Part shown: piece after piece, positions 18,241-29,970 of the stretch | Position numbering within the stretch: the first letter of the stretch is position 1 | Layout of the letters: each line of letters begins with the position of its first letter | Assembly (NCBI RefSeq): GCF_001685355.1 | Contig: NZ_CP016438.1 | Span: 5,084,001-5,148,000, forward strand | Direction: 5' to 3' | Length of the DNA stretch: 64,000 nucleotides | DNA from: Streptomyces lincolnensis | GTDB taxonomy: Bacteria > Actinomycetota > Actinomycetes > Streptomycetales > Streptomycetaceae | Made by a program: the position numbers and the translations under genes | Notes under the pieces: model-generated | Database searches by the model: none | Seen by the model: the letters and a program-made list of their open reading frames with translations, nothing else | Told to the model about the DNA's origin: nothing

Positions 18241-18782
18241 GCGCCGACGAGCCCCCGGCCGACGGTCCCGGCAAGGCCCCCGAACCCTCCGGCGTCGACC
18301 TCGCGCGCGTGGCGCTGCGGGCGGCTAAGGAACAGGCACGCGCGCGTGGGGACGCGGCACAGCAGAAGAAGCAGGCGCGCCGTGGCGGCGGCCTGCGCTC
18401 CGGCGCGCGCGCCGACGGCCGCGACCCCATGGCGCTCGGCTCCGCCATCAACCGGCTGATCACCGAGCGCGGCTGGGAGACGCCGGCCGCGGTGGGCGGG
18501 GTGATGGGCCGCTGGCCGCAGATCGTCGGCGAGGACGTCGCCAAGCACTGTGTGCCGGAGACGTACAACGAGGACGAGCGGGTGCTCGTCGTGCGCTGCG
18601 ACTCCACGGCCTGGGCGACGAACCTGCGCCTGCTCGCGCCGCAGCTGGTCGCCCGTCTCAACCAGGACCTCGGGCACGGCGCGGTGACGCTGATCAAGGT
18701 GCAGGGCCCCAGCGGTCCTGCCCGTCGTTACGGCCCTCTGAGGGCTCCCGGCAGCGGTCGGTCCGACGACGCTTACGGGTGA
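18237..18782 (+). CDS. dciA: DciA-like replicative-helicase loader (DUF721)
   Basis: 181 residues, ATG overlapping the recF stop. The first ~70 residues are disordered and basic. The C-terminal ~100 residues form the DUF721/DciA domain: [23 protein letters not shown]…[42 protein letters not shown], cited only through [13 protein letters not shown] and [15 protein letters not shown]. DciA proteins recruit or load DnaB helicase in bacteria lacking DnaC/DnaI. The place next to recF and gyrB is conserved in actinobacteria. The name is assigned by family and synteny. Confidence 0.88.
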   Translation: MSADEPPADGPGKAPEPSGVDLARVALRAAKEQARARGDAAQQKKQARRGGGLRSGARADGRDPMALGSAINRLITERGWETPAAVGGVMGRWPQIVGEDVAKHCVPETYNEDERVLVVRCDSTAWATNLRLLAPQLVARLNQDLGHGAVTLIKVQGPSGPARRYGPLRAPGSGRSDDAYG

Positions 18783-21206
<2,424 letters not shown>

Positions 21207-21248
21207 GTCGGTCTCAGCTGACCGCACCAGGAAGGATCTTCACCAGCA

Positions 21249-23858
21249 ATGACCGACGAGACCCCAGACCTTTCTTCCGGCCCGCTCACGCCTGAAGAGG
21301 GCGGCGCCATCGCCCAGCGTGTCGAGCCCGTCGGGCTCGAGACGGAGATGCAGCGCTCGTACCTCGACTACGCGATGTCCGTCATCGTCTCCCGCGCGCT
21401 GCCGGACGTCAGGGACGGCCTCAAGCCCGTCCACCGCCGCGTCCTGTACGCGATGTACGACGGCGGCTACCGCCCCGAGCGCGGCTTCTACAAGTGCGCC
21501 CGTGTCGTCGGCGACGTCATGGGCAACTACCACCCGCACGGCGACTCCTCGATCTACGACGCGCTGGTCCGCCTCGCGCAGTCGTGGTCGATGCGGATGC
21601 CGCTGGTGGACTCCAACGGCAACTTCGGCTCCCCGGGCAACGACCCGGCGGCGGCCATGCGCTACACCGAGTGCAAGATGGCGCCGCTGTCGATGGAGAT
21701 GGTCCGTGACATCGACGAGGAGACCGTCGACTTCACGGACAACTACGACGGCCGCTCCCAGGAGCCGACCGTCCTGCCGGCGCGCTTCCCGAACCTGCTG
21801 ATCAACGGTTCGGCCGGTATCGCGGTCGGCATGGCCACCAACATCCCCCCGCACAACCTGCGCGAGGTCGCCTCCGGCGCCCAGTGGTACCTGGAGAATC
21901 CCGAGGCCTCGCACGAGGAGCTCCTGGACGCGCTCATCGAGCGCATCAAGGGCCCGGACTTCCCGACCGGCGCGCTCGTCGTCGGCCGTAAGGGCATCGA
22001 AGAGGCCTACCGCACGGGCCGTGGCTCCATCACCATGCGGGCGGTCGTCGCGGTCGAGGAGATCCAGAACCGCCAGTGCCTGGTGGTCACGGAACTGCCG
22101 TACCAGACCAACCCCGACAATCTCGCTCAGAAGATCGCCGACCTGGTGAAGGACGGCAAGGTCGGCGGCATCGCGGACGTCCGGGACGAGACCAGCTCCC
22201 GTACGGGTCAGCGTCTCGTCATCGTCCTGAAGCGTGACGCGGTCGCCAAGGTCGTACTGAACAACCTGTACAAGCACACGGACCTGCAGTCGAACTTCAG
22301 CGCCAACATGCTGGCGCTGGTCGACGGTGTGCCGAGGACCCTCTCGCTGGACGCGTTCATCCGCCACTGGGTGACGCACCAGATCGAGGTCATCGTCCGG
22401 CGTACGAAGTTCCGTCTGCGCAAGGCCGAGGAGCGGGCGCACATCCTGCGCGGTCTGCTCAAGGCCCTGGACGCCATCGACGAGGTCATCGCGCTGATCC
22501 GGCGCAGCGACACCGTCGACATCGCGCGCACGGGCCTGATGGAGCTCCTGGCGATCGACGAGATCCAGGCGAACGCCATCCTCGAGATGCAGCTGCGCCG
22601 ACTGGCCGCCCTGGAACGTCAGAAGATCGTCCAGGAGCACGACGAGCTCCAGGCGAAGATCACCGAGTACAACGCGATCCTGGCCTCGCCGGTCCGCCAG
22701 CGCGGCATCGTCAGCGAGGAGCTCGCCGCGATCGTCGAGAAGTACGGCGACGACCGCAAGACCATGCTGGTGCCCTACGACGGTGACATGTCCATCGAGG
22801 ACCTGATCGCCGAGGAGGACATCGTCGTCACGGTGACGCGCGGCGGTTACGTCAAGCGCACCAAGACCGTCGACTACCGGGCGCAGAAGCGCGGCGGCAA
22901 GGGCGTGCGCGGTACGAAGCTCAAGGAAGACGACATCGTCGACCACTTCTTCGTGTCGACCACGCACCACTGGCTGCTGTTCTTCACCAACAAGGGCCGC
23001 GTCTACCGGGCCAAGGCCTACGAGCTGCCGGACGCCGGCCGGGAGGCGCGTGGACAGCACGTCGCCAACCTGCTGGCCTTCCAGCCGGACGAGGCGATCG
23101 CCGAGATCCTCGCCATCCGCACCTACGACGTGGCGCCGTACCTTGTCTTGGCCACCAAGGGTGGTCTGGTGAAGAAGACGCCTCTGAAGGATTACGATTC
23201 GCCGCGTTCCGGTGGCGTCATCGCGATCAACCTCCGGGAGACGGAGGACGGTTCGGACGACGAACTGATCGGAGCCGAACTCGTTTCATCCGAGGACGAT
23301 CTGCTTCTGATCAGCAAGAAGGCGCAGTCGATCAGGTTCACGGCGACGGATGACGCACTCCGTCCGATGGGCCGCGCGACCTCGGGTGTCAAGGGCATGA
23401 GCTTCCGTGAGGGAGACCAGCTGCTCTCGATGAATGTTGTTCGACCCGGTACGTTCGTGTTCACTGCCACAGACGGCGGGTACGCGAAGCGGACCGCCGT
23501 CGACGAGTACCGCGTCCAGGGTCGCGGTGGCCTCGGCATCAAGGCCGCCAAGATCGTGGAGGACCGTGGTTCTCTCGTCGGCGCGCTGGTGGTCGAGGAG
23601 ACCGACGAGATCCTCGCCATCACGCTGGGCGGCGGTGTGATTCGTACGCGAGTCAACGAGGTCAGGGAGACGGGCCGTGACACCATGGGCGTCCAACTGA
23701 TCAACCTGGGCAAGCGCGATGCCGTGGTCGGTATCGCACGTAACGCCGAGGCTGGGCGCGAGGCGGAGGAGGTCGACGGCGATGTGGCCGTCGACGAGAC
23801 CGCCGAGGGTGTCGCGACCACCGGCACGGACGAGGGCGAGGCGCCCTCGACCGAGTAG
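21249..23858 (+). CDS. gyrA: DNA gyrase subunit A
   Basis: 869 residues. The catalytic Tyr lies in [14 protein letters not shown]. The quinolone-determining region [17 protein letters not shown] carries wild-type Ser and Asp, predicting no target-based fluoroquinolone resistance. The C-terminal beta-pinwheel has the GyrA box as QKRGGKG, with Lys instead of the usual Arg at the second position, plus several degenerate repeats. An acidic tail ([18 protein letters not shown]) ends it. AGGAAGG precedes the ATG. gyrB–gyrA–DUF3566 are probably co-transcribed. Confidence 0.98.
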   Translation: MTDETPDLSSGPLTPEEGGAIAQRVEPVGLETEMQRSYLDYAMSVIVSRALPDVRDGLKPVHRRVLYAMYDGGYRPERGFYKCARVVGDVMGNYHPHGDSSIYDALVRLAQSWSMRMPLVDSNGNFGSPGNDPAAAMRYTECKMAPLSMEMVRDIDEETVDFTDNYDGRSQEPTVLPARFPNLLINGSAGIAVGMATNIPPHNLREVASGAQWYLENPEASHEELLDALIERIKGPDFPTGALVVGRKGIEEAYRTGRGSITMRAVVAVEEIQNRQCLVVTELPYQTNPDNLAQKIADLVKDGKVGGIADVRDETSSRTGQRLVIVLKRDAVAKVVLNNLYKHTDLQSNFSANMLALVDGVPRTLSLDAFIRHWVTHQIEVIVRRTKFRLRKAEERAHILRGLLKALDAIDEVIALIRRSDTVDIARTGLMELLAIDEIQANAILEMQLRRLAALERQKIVQEHDELQAKITEYNAILASPVRQRGIVSEELAAIVEKYGDDRKTMLVPYDGDMSIEDLIAEEDIVVTVTRGGYVKRTKTVDYRAQKRGGKGVRGTKLKEDDIVDHFFVSTTHHWLLFFTNKGRVYRAKAYELPDAGREARGQHVANLLAFQPDEAIAEILAIRTYDVAPYLVLATKGGLVKKTPLKDYDSPRSGGVIAINLRETEDGSDDELIGAELVSSEDDLLLISKKAQSIRFTATDDALRPMGRATSGVKGMSFREGDQLLSMNVVRPGTFVFTATDGGYAKRTAVDEYRVQGRGGLGIKAAKIVEDRGSLVGALVVEETDEILAITLGGGVIRTRVNEVRETGRDTMGVQLINLGKRDAVVGIARNAEAGREAEEVDGDVAVDETAEGVATTGTDEGEAPSTE

Positions 23859-23876
23859 CACGAGGAGTGAGTCATC

Positions 23877-24716
23877 GTGAGCGGAGCCACGGGCGCCGGA
23901 TCGACCGGAACCTCGACCGGTCCTTCTACCGGTCCGGAGACGGACGGCGGCGGCCGTGGCTCCGCCGCGAAGACAACAGATCCGCACACGACCAACCTTC
24001 AGGCGATCAAGCCGCCTTCGACCGAGGTGCGCTCGCCCGACACGCATGGATCCCAGGGGGGAACTGTGACGGACACCCGAGGTCCGCAGGCCAAGCGGCC
24101 CGCCGGCGGCGCGGACCGGGCCTCGGCCCCGGCCACTCCGGGGGGCCAGCCGCAACCTCAGCCGGCGGCTCAGCCTCAACCGCAGCCCGCCTCTCAGGCG
24201 GCGCCGAAGACGACGACCTCTCCGCTGCCCGGCGAACGGCAGCCCGAGCAGCCGGCGGGGCCCTATCACCCGCCGCAGGCCTACCCGGCGCAGGCGCCCT
24301 CCAGTGCCGTACGACGTCCGCGCACCGGCGCGCGCACCACTCCGCGCACCCGCAAGGCGCGTCTGAGGGTCTCCAAGGCCGACCCGTGGTCCGTCATGAA
24401 AGTCAGCTTCCTGCTCTCCATCGCTCTCGGCATCTGCACGATCGTGGCGGCGGCCGTGCTGTGGATGGTCATGGACGCGATGGGCGTCTTCTCGACGGTG
24501 GGGGGCACGATCTCGGAGGCGACCGGCTCGAACGAGTCCAACGGTTTCGACCTCCAGTCGTTCCTCTCCCTGCCGAACGTTCTGATCTTCACGTCGATCA
24601 TCGCGGTCATCGACGTCATCCTGGCGACGGCCCTCGCGACTCTCGGCGCTTTCATCTACAACCTCTCCGCGGGCTTCGTCGGCGGCGTCGAGCTGACGCT
24701 GGCCGAGGACGAGTGA
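23877..24716 (+). CDS. DUF3566 membrane protein downstream of gyrA
   Basis: 279 residues. The N-terminal ~155 residues are disordered and rich in T, G, P and Q. The C-terminal ~120 residues are the DUF3566 domain: RVSKADPWSVMKVSF, then two membrane segments (about 175–200 and 235–262). GTG 23877 has GAGGAG ahead. An in-frame GTG at 24066 has an even stronger GGGGGG ribosome site and would give a 216-residue form without most of the tail, so the true start is open. The family sits behind gyrA in most actinobacteria; its function is unknown. Confidence 0.85.
   Translation: MSGATGAGSTGTSTGPSTGPETDGGGRGSAAKTTDPHTTNLQAIKPPSTEVRSPDTHGSQGGTVTDTRGPQAKRPAGGADRASAPATPGGQPQPQPAAQPQPQPASQAAPKTTTSPLPGERQPEQPAGPYHPPQAYPAQAPSSAVRRPRTGARTTPRTRKARLRVSKADPWSVMKVSFLLSIALGICTIVAAAVLWMVMDAMGVFSTVGGTISEATGSNESNGFDLQSFLSLPNVLIFTSIIAVIDVILATALATLGAFIYNLSAGFVGGVELTLAEDE
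24069..24097 (+). promoter_or_regulatory. Not a separate gene start: internal ribosome site context of DUF3566
   Basis: The bases just before 24066 (CCAGGGGGGAACT) form a better ribosome-binding site than the one at the annotated GTG. This is recorded as the site that decides between the two DUF3566 starts. Confidence 0.3.
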
Positions 24717-24768
24717 GGACCGGTACGACCGGTTCAAACACTCGCTGAGCGTTCTGTGAGAACCGATT

Positions 24769-24797
24769 TTGGGACTGCCCGCGTCGTGCGCTAATCT
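24769..24797 (+). promoter_or_regulatory. Candidate promoter of tRNA-Ile
   Basis: TTGGGA (24769–24774), a 17-base spacer, then TAATCT (24792–24797), about 40 bases before the tRNA. A similar GTGC-TAAT-TTC element (TAATGT at 47411) precedes tRNA-Leu. Confidence 0.45.
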
Positions 24798-24837
24798 TCA
24801 GGAGTCAGCGCGCGGGACACACACCGCAGAGCGCGGC

Positions 24838-24911
24838 GGGGCTATAGCTCAGTTGGTTAGAGCGCATCCCTGATAAGGATGAGGCCACAGGTTCAAATCC
24901 TGTTAGCCCCA
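24838..24911 (+). tRNA. tRNA-Ile (anticodon GAT)
   Basis: A 74-base cloverleaf. The acceptor GGGGCTA pairs with TAGCCCC, the D-loop is AGCTCAGTTGGTTAGAGC, the anticodon GAT is at 24872–24874 in loop CTGATAA, and the T-arm is AGGTTCAAATCCT. The 3' CCA is not encoded. Confidence 0.97.
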
Positions 24912-24929
24912 CAGAAGCAGGTCCAGGAG

Positions 24930-24964
24930 AGCGGGTGTTCCCCAAGCGGGGGGCGCCCGCTTTC
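24930..24964 (+). terminator. Hairpin after tRNA-Ile
   Basis: AGCGGGTG pairs with CGCCCGCT around an inner CCCC/GGGG hairpin and is followed by TT. It probably ends the tRNA transcript and may also serve the convergent DUF6344 gene. Confidence 0.55.
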
Positions 24965-24972
24965 GTCATGTA

Positions 24973-25377
24973 TCAGGGGGCGGCCGGTGCCGCGTGCGCG
25001 CCCGCGTCCGCGTCCGTGGTGCAGGGTGTGTCGGTCGCTTCTGTGTCCGGGCCGGCGCCCGCCCCAGCGTCTGTGTCCGCGTCTGCGTCTGCGTCCGTGG
25101 TGGGGCGGTGGCGGCAGCTGGGGGTCTTGCCGTGGGCCTCGGCGCGGATCCGCTGCTTCATCGTGGGCGGCAGGGATCTGTCGTGCGACCACCGCTCGTA
25201 GAGCTCGGACCAGGCGGACAGCTCCAGTGCCGTCGCCTCCGTGCTGCTGTTGCGGGTCGTCGAGGTCTGGGGTACGGCCGCGGCGGCGGTCGTGGTGATG
25301 AGGCCGAGCGCCGTGCACAGTGCGAGGAAGGCGGTGACGACCGCCGTCCACAGGTGCATGACCTTGTTCCGGGCCAT
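24973..25377 (-). CDS. DUF6344-like small exported protein
   Basis: 134 residues from ATG 25377, which has GAGGGA 6 bases ahead; the frame is open further up but without a site. MARNKVMHLWTAVVTAFLALC is followed by a long hydrophobic stretch ending TAAAAA, a signal peptide or anchor. A conserved middle reads RSLPPTMKQRIRAEAHGKTPSCRHRP, cited as SLPPTMKQRIRAEAHG. The tail is a strain-variable D-A/G-A repeat (TDADADADTDAGAGAGPD) encoded by a GCGTCT-type repeat. I recognise it as a Streptomyces family (DUF6344) without known function. Confidence 0.72.
   Translation of the reverse strand: MARNKVMHLWTAVVTAFLALCTALGLITTTAAAAVPQTSTTRNSSTEATALELSAWSELYERWSHDRSLPPTMKQRIRAEAHGKTPSCRHRPTTDADADADTDAGAGAGPDTEATDTPCTTDADAGAHAAPAAP
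25067..25100. repeat. GCGTCT/GCGTCC hexamer repeat
   Basis: Near-perfect hexamer units within the DUF6344 tail, encoding alternating D-A/D-T residues on the minus strand. A shorter GCGTCC run lies at about 25003–25018. Replication slippage could alter tail length in frame. Confidence 0.65.
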
Positions 25378-25716
25378 GATTCCCTCACTTTCGGGTTGGG
25401 CGATTTGCGTACTTTCCTCATGATGTGTATGGAGGTCGCGAAGTGGTGGATCGACGCCCGTGGCGCGTCGATCTTCAGATGAACACCACACGGATGGGTG
25501 CAAGGAGGCGGAAAAGGCGGTGATGTGGGAGAAGGGGCGCAAAAGGTCACCCGCCGTGAGGGTGTGATCACCCTCTGATCGGAGCACTGCCGTCCGCTTC
25601 TACTGCGGTGATCCGGACGGGAGTTGAGCCCCGACGTAGGTCACCGATCGGTCTCGGTCGGTGTGTATAGTCGGGCGCCAGAGGTCCCCTACGTCAAGGA
25701 AAGACGAGGTCGCGCG
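25378..25716. other. Divergent region between DUF6344 and DLW-39 genes
   Basis: 339 bases without a supported gene. TATAGT at 25666–25671 is a good -10 about 45 bases before the DLW-39 gene, and the palindrome ACCGATCGGT (25643–25652) lies where its -35 would be, a possible operator. Nothing else is conspicuous. Confidence 0.4.
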
Positions 25717-25845
25717 GTGAAGAAGCTTCTCCTGGTCGCACTGGCCGCCATCGGCGGGCTCCTCGTGTACCGCCAGATCCAGGCGGATCGCGCCGAGCAG
25801 GATCTGTGGACGGAGGCGACTGACTCCGTGCCCACGGGTTCGTGA
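25717..25845 (+). CDS. DLW-39 family small membrane protein
   Basis: 42 residues from GTG 25717 with ACGAGG ahead. KKLLLVALAAIGGLLVYRQIQ is a single membrane helix, quoted as KKLLLVALAAIGGLLVYRQ, followed by the diagnostic DLWTEATD motif that names the family. It is conserved in actinobacteria near gyrA; function unknown. A strong terminator follows, so it is likely monocistronic. Confidence 0.9.
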   Translation: MKKLLLVALAAIGGLLVYRQIQADRAEQDLWTEATDSVPTGS

Positions 25846-25869
25846 GTACCGAGATTCGGTTCTGAGCAG

Positions 25870-25897
25870 ACCCCGGCCGCCTTGCGGTCGGGGTTTT
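25870..25897 (+). terminator. Rho-independent terminator after the DLW-39 gene
   Basis: A 10-bp stem (ACCCCGGCCG with CGGTCGGGGT, one G·T pair), a 5-base loop, then TTTTG. Confidence 0.85.
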
Positions 25898-26016
25898 GTG
25901 TTGCCCGGTCCGGTGTTTCGGACGCCCGTGCGGATTGCAGGGATGGCGTGTGGCTCGGCGGGGCAGGATGGGCCACGGTCGCACGGTCCTGGCAACGACG
26001 AGTGGGGTGGCGCGTG

Positions 26017-27429
26017 ATGGGCGGGCGCGTGGTGGGGCGGCGCACGGCGTGGTGGCGGGGCGAATCGCGGTGTGGGCTTGGCCTCGGTCGCCGCTTTGGC
26101 CCCGGTCGTGGTCCGGGTCGTGGTCGTGCGTCGGCGGCCGTGCGGGTGGCCGTCGTGGGTCTGGTGATGGGCACGGCGGCCGCGCTGCCCGGAGCGGATG
26201 CCTGGGCGGCCGGGCCGCCGAGCCCCTACGCCTTCGCCGCGGACGCCCCGTCGGTCGAGGGCTCCTTGAGCACGGCGGACGCCGAGCGCCTGGCACAGGG
26301 GGCGACGTACCGCAGCTCCCTGCCCGTCGAGGGCGCGTTCTACTACCGCCTCGAACTCGACGCCACCTCGACCGCGTACGTCGCTGTGACGGCCGTTCCT
26401 CCGCCCGGTACGACGGTCTCCGCCACCGAGGGCATGCGGGTGTCCGTCCAGGACGGCAACAGTCACTCCTGCTCCATCGACACCGTCAGCATCGGTACGG
26501 ACCGCAGTCCCCGTCCCCTGACGGCCCTGGGCGCACGCGACGCGTCACGCGCCGGCGCGCGGTGCGAGAAGGCCGGCGTGTACTACGTCGTCGTCGAACG
26601 CATCCACAGGGAGGAGTCCGCGCCGGACGACTGGGATCTGGAGATCGCCACGGTGTCCGAGCCGCGCCTCGACCAGGCCGGCGAGACGAACGCCCCCGAG
26701 GTCTGGGACTCCGCCTCGCCCGCACCCGTGACCGGCGAGGCCCGGCGCCGCCCCGGCGGCCTTGGTTTCGCCACGGCGGCATCCGTCGGGCAGGGCGCCT
26801 GGCGGGACGACCTCCTGCCGGGGGAGACGCTCTTCTACGCCGTGCCCGTCGACTGGGGACAGCAGCTCCACGCCACCGCCGAACTGAGCAGCTCCGGCGG
26901 GGGCGACGGCGTCGTGGCCAGAGCGCTGACCCTGTCCCTCTACAACCCCGTGCGCGGCTACGTCGACGGCGGCGGCGCCCTCTACGACGGCAGGCAGCGG
27001 GAGGCCGGCCTGCGCGCGCTGCCTCCGGTCGCCCATCCCAACCGCTATGCCGTGGCCGACCGGGTGAGCGGGATGCGCTTCGCCGGTTCCTACTACCTCG
27101 TCGTGCATCTCTCGGAGCAGGTGGCCGACAAGTTCGGCGACGGGCCGTTCGGGATGACGCTGCGCGTCCGGGTCTCGGGGGTGCCGAAGAACGGTCCCGG
27201 GTATGCGGGGGAGTCCGATCCGCGCGGGGTGTTCGCGGTGACGGGGCGTGGTGGCGGGACGGTTGCCGGGGGCGACGCGGTCGGTGGGGACGGGGGTGGA
27301 GCCGCGGGGGGTGGTGACACCGCGATGAAGCTGCTTGCGGTGGGTGGGCTCGGGGGCGGGACTGTGCTGTTGGCGGTGCTTGGGGTGTGGGTGGGGGTGG
27401 GGCGTCGGAGGGTTGGGGCCGGGGGGTAG
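26017..27429 (+). CDS. Exported, membrane-anchored protein with PPC-like repeats
   Basis: 470 residues from ATG 26017 (GGGGTGG ahead); the frame is open upstream, so the N-terminus is uncertain. A basic, Arg-rich start leads into a signal-like segment (VAVVGLVMGTAAALPGADAWA). Two beta-sandwich-like halves resemble pre-peptidase C-terminal domains: YRSSLPVEGAFYYRLELDA near residue 100 and LPGETLFYAVPVDWGQQL near residue 268. A Gly-rich linker and a C-terminal membrane helix with a short basic tail follow. Convergent with the kinase gene. No function is recognised; it may be a cell-wall-facing sensor or scaffold. Confidence 0.75.
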   Translation: MGGRVVGRRTAWWRGESRCGLGLGRRFGPGRGPGRGRASAAVRVAVVGLVMGTAAALPGADAWAAGPPSPYAFAADAPSVEGSLSTADAERLAQGATYRSSLPVEGAFYYRLELDATSTAYVAVTAVPPPGTTVSATEGMRVSVQDGNSHSCSIDTVSIGTDRSPRPLTALGARDASRAGARCEKAGVYYVVVERIHREESAPDDWDLEIATVSEPRLDQAGETNAPEVWDSASPAPVTGEARRRPGGLGFATAASVGQGAWRDDLLPGETLFYAVPVDWGQQLHATAELSSSGGGDGVVARALTLSLYNPVRGYVDGGGALYDGRQREAGLRALPPVAHPNRYAVADRVSGMRFAGSYYLVVHLSEQVADKFGDGPFGMTLRVRVSGVPKNGPGYAGESDPRGVFAVTGRGGGTVAGGDAVGGDGGGAAGGGDTAMKLLAVGGLGGGTVLLAVLGVWVGVGRRRVGAGG

Positions 27430-27502
27430 GGGTGGGGAGGTTGGGTCTGGGTCTGTGGCTGCGCGGGCGAGGGCTGTGGGGGCGGGGGCTGCCTGGCGGG
27501 CT

Positions 27503-29779
27503 TCAGAGCTGGGTCAGGGCCCAGAAACCCACGGCGTAGCAGGCGAGCGCCAGCAGCAGGATCGGGATCGCGACCTTGGCGGGCGGGCCGGAGCGACGGC
27601 GTGCGGCGCGGCGGGCGCGGTGGCGAGGCTGCGAAATTGCCTGCGCGGGAGGTGGAACCCGGGGGGCCTGAGCGGTGTACGAAACAGTAGAGGGTTCGTT
27701 GCTCCGGTGCAGTGCCGTGGTCGGGGGATGAGCCGGGTAGTGGGGGGCGACCGACCGGGGGGAGGACAGCGCATGCGCCGGGTCGTGCGGGGCGAAGTGG
27801 GGGGACTGGTGCGCTGGTCCCTGGTGGGGTTGTGGCTGGGCTTCTGGCTGCGGTTGAGCCCGTGGCGGCTGCGGGGGCTGCGTGTGTGTCCGGGGGGTGG
27901 ATCCGGTGGTCTGCGGGGGTGACAGGTGGAAGCTGCCCGTGTCCGACATGCTGCTCGGCTGCGAGGGCGTGGACGGTTCCGGGCCCGTGGTGTGGGACGG
28001 GATGGAGCGGCCGGCGTCGGACCAGCCGGGGGTGGCGGTGCCGGAGGACTGGGGCACGCCGGGGTTTCCCGGTCCGGATGGCTCGGGGGCGGCTGTACCG
28101 GGCGGCCGGTGGTGGCCCATGGCGTCGGATGGCTGGTGAGGGCCTACGCCGGGTTCCCCGGAGACGGAGACGCCCTCGCCGGACGACCCGTTGCCGCCCC
28201 GGCCGGGCGCCCTTGGGTTGCTGAAGAGCGAGCCCGTGTCAGGCTGATCCGGTGCGAATCCCCGACCTGGGTGCGCGGGTCCCTCAACCGGGCGGGCGGG
28301 CTCGGGACCCGCGTCGGAGTAGCCGGCGTATCCGGCCGCGGCGGCCGCGGGGTCCGTCATCGGGTGGATGGACGGAGGGCCCGAACCGGGCCGGGAGACC
28401 TCGGCGGCCCGGCCGGGCGTTCCCTGAGCACCGGGCGTTCCCTGAGCAGGGGCCGCGCCGTCGCCCGCACCGCCCCAACCGCTCGCTCCACCCCAGCCTC
28501 CCTTACTCCCCTCGTTCCTGCCGACACCGGTACCGGTCCCGGAGCCTGCATCGCTTCCAGGGCCGGCACCGTGCCCGTAGCCCGCACCGGACCTGGAGCC
28601 CGAGCCCTCGCCGTAGCTCGCGTGCCCGCTGAAGCCCGTCCCGGCGGCCGGGTAGGCCCCGCCCATCTCGCCGCCTACACCGCTCCCGCCGCCCGAGGCA
28701 CCCGCGCCGCCCGAGCCGACTCCGCTGTCCTCGCCGCCCGGATCACCGGACCCGCCACGGTCGACCGCCTCGCTCCCCGCCTCCGAGCCACCCCAGCTAC
28801 CCGACTCGACCCCACTGTCCGACCGGCTTCCGGCGGCGCTGTCACGCCCGTTCCCCGTGCGGGAGGTCTTGGTCGTGGTCTCCACCCCCGGGGCTCGCTG
28901 GAGTGGGCCGTGGGGGGCGAAACCGGGGGGCAGGGGGCCGAGTTGGTCGAAGATCTCGATGAGTTCGTCGTCGGGGCCGGGCTCGGGCAGGAGCTCCACG
29001 GCGGCCGCGAGGGCCTTGCGCGCGCCCGTGGCGGTGCGGAAGCGCGCCTGGGGGTCCGGTTGGAGCAGAGAGGCCACGACCTGCCACAGCGGCTCGGGTA
29101 TGCCCTTGGGCGCGCTCGGCATGCCGTGGGCCGCGAAGTACTGGACGAGGGCCTTGGTGTCCGGCTTGGCGCCCTCCAACAGGTACAGGGCGACCAGTCC
29201 CACGGCGAACAGGTCCGCGGGGAAGTCCGGTTCGGCGCCCAGCATCTGCTCGGGCGCGATGTAGCCGGGCGTCCCGACCACGAGGTTGGTGTCCGTCAGG
29301 CGGGGCTCGCCCAGGCGCATGGCGATGCCGAAGTCGGACAGCCGCAGCCGCGGACGCGCCGTGCCGGTGGCTTCGAGCAGCAGGTTGGCGGGCTTGACGT
29401 CACGGTGCACGACGCCTTCCCCGTGCACCGCGGCGAGGCCCGCCAGGAGCTGGTCGAGCAGGGTGCAGACGAAGCCAGGGGGCAGCGGACCGTAGTCGTT
29501 GACCAGATGGACCAGGGAGCCGCCGGCGACCAGGTCCATGGTGAACAGGACCTGGTCGTCGTCGGCCGCCCAGCTGGCGGGGGCCAGCACATGGGGGTGG
29601 TCGATGCGCAGCGCCTGCTCGCGGACGAACCGCAACAGCGCGTGCGCGTCCCGCTGTTGGAGGACCTTGGCGGCCACGTACCGGCGGCGTCGGTGGTCCC
29701 AGGCACGCCAGACGGCGCCGACCCCTCCACGTCCGATCGGGTCGACCAGTTCGTACCGTCCGGCGAAGACCTCACCCAT
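27503..29779 (-). CDS. Tail-anchored Ser/Thr protein kinase with very long disordered linker
   Basis: 758 residues. The Hanks-type kinase domain (1–~275) is complete: IGRGGVGAVWRAWD, VAAKVL (catalytic Lys), HRDVKPANLLLE, DFGIAM and GTPGYIAPEQML. Residues ~290–730 are Gly/Ser then Pro/Gln/His-rich and without a fold. A single hydrophobic helix (AIPILLLALACYAVGFWALTQL, about 20 residues) ends the protein, so there is no extracellular sensor, unlike PknB. It is presumably anchored to the inner face of the membrane. A HTH gene lies upstream on the same strand with a hairpin between. Targets unknown. Confidence 0.92.
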   Translation of the reverse strand: MGEVFAGRYELVDPIGRGGVGAVWRAWDHRRRRYVAAKVLQQRDAHALLRFVREQALRIDHPHVLAPASWAADDDQVLFTMDLVAGGSLVHLVNDYGPLPPGFVCTLLDQLLAGLAAVHGEGVVHRDVKPANLLLEATGTARPRLRLSDFGIAMRLGEPRLTDTNLVVGTPGYIAPEQMLGAEPDFPADLFAVGLVALYLLEGAKPDTKALVQYFAAHGMPSAPKGIPEPLWQVVASLLQPDPQARFRTATGARKALAAAVELLPEPGPDDELIEIFDQLGPLPPGFAPHGPLQRAPGVETTTKTSRTGNGRDSAAGSRSDSGVESGSWGGSEAGSEAVDRGGSGDPGGEDSGVGSGGAGASGGGSGVGGEMGGAYPAAGTGFSGHASYGEGSGSRSGAGYGHGAGPGSDAGSGTGTGVGRNEGSKGGWGGASGWGGAGDGAAPAQGTPGAQGTPGRAAEVSRPGSGPPSIHPMTDPAAAAAGYAGYSDAGPEPARPVEGPAHPGRGFAPDQPDTGSLFSNPRAPGRGGNGSSGEGVSVSGEPGVGPHQPSDAMGHHRPPGTAAPEPSGPGNPGVPQSSGTATPGWSDAGRSIPSHTTGPEPSTPSQPSSMSDTGSFHLSPPQTTGSTPRTHTQPPQPPRAQPQPEAQPQPHQGPAHQSPHFAPHDPAHALSSPRSVAPHYPAHPPTTALHRSNEPSTVSYTAQAPRVPPPAQAISQPRHRARRAARRRSGPPAKVAIPILLLALACYAVGFWALTQL

Positions 29780-29929
29780 GGCTGTGCGTTGCCCCTCCCC
29801 CTTCGCTTACCCCCCTTGCTTCCCCCACGACGAGCGATACGACCCCTCTCGCGCCCCGTCGGTGAGAGACACACCCCCGCGTGTCCCTCCCGACGGACGG
29901 CGCGACCCCCTCGCGCCCCCTCGGCCGTC

Positions 29930-29964
29930 GGCCCGGCCACCGAACCCCCTTCGGTGACCGGGCC
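29930..29964 (-). terminator. Hairpin between the HTH gene and the kinase gene
   Basis: GGCCCGG/CCGGGCC and ACCGAA/TTCGGT form a two-part stem with a 2x2 internal loop, 7 bases after the HTH stop on the minus strand. Confidence 0.65.
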
Positions 29965-29970
29965 GGGGCC

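Noticed and set aside
25067..25100. CRISPR-like or minisatellite array
   Set aside because: Short hexamers inside a reading frame with no spacers; simple-sequence repeat.
25643..25652. ACCGATCGGT as another copy of the shared operator
   Set aside because: The arms match but the 4-base ACRA spacer is missing, so it is a different palindrome.
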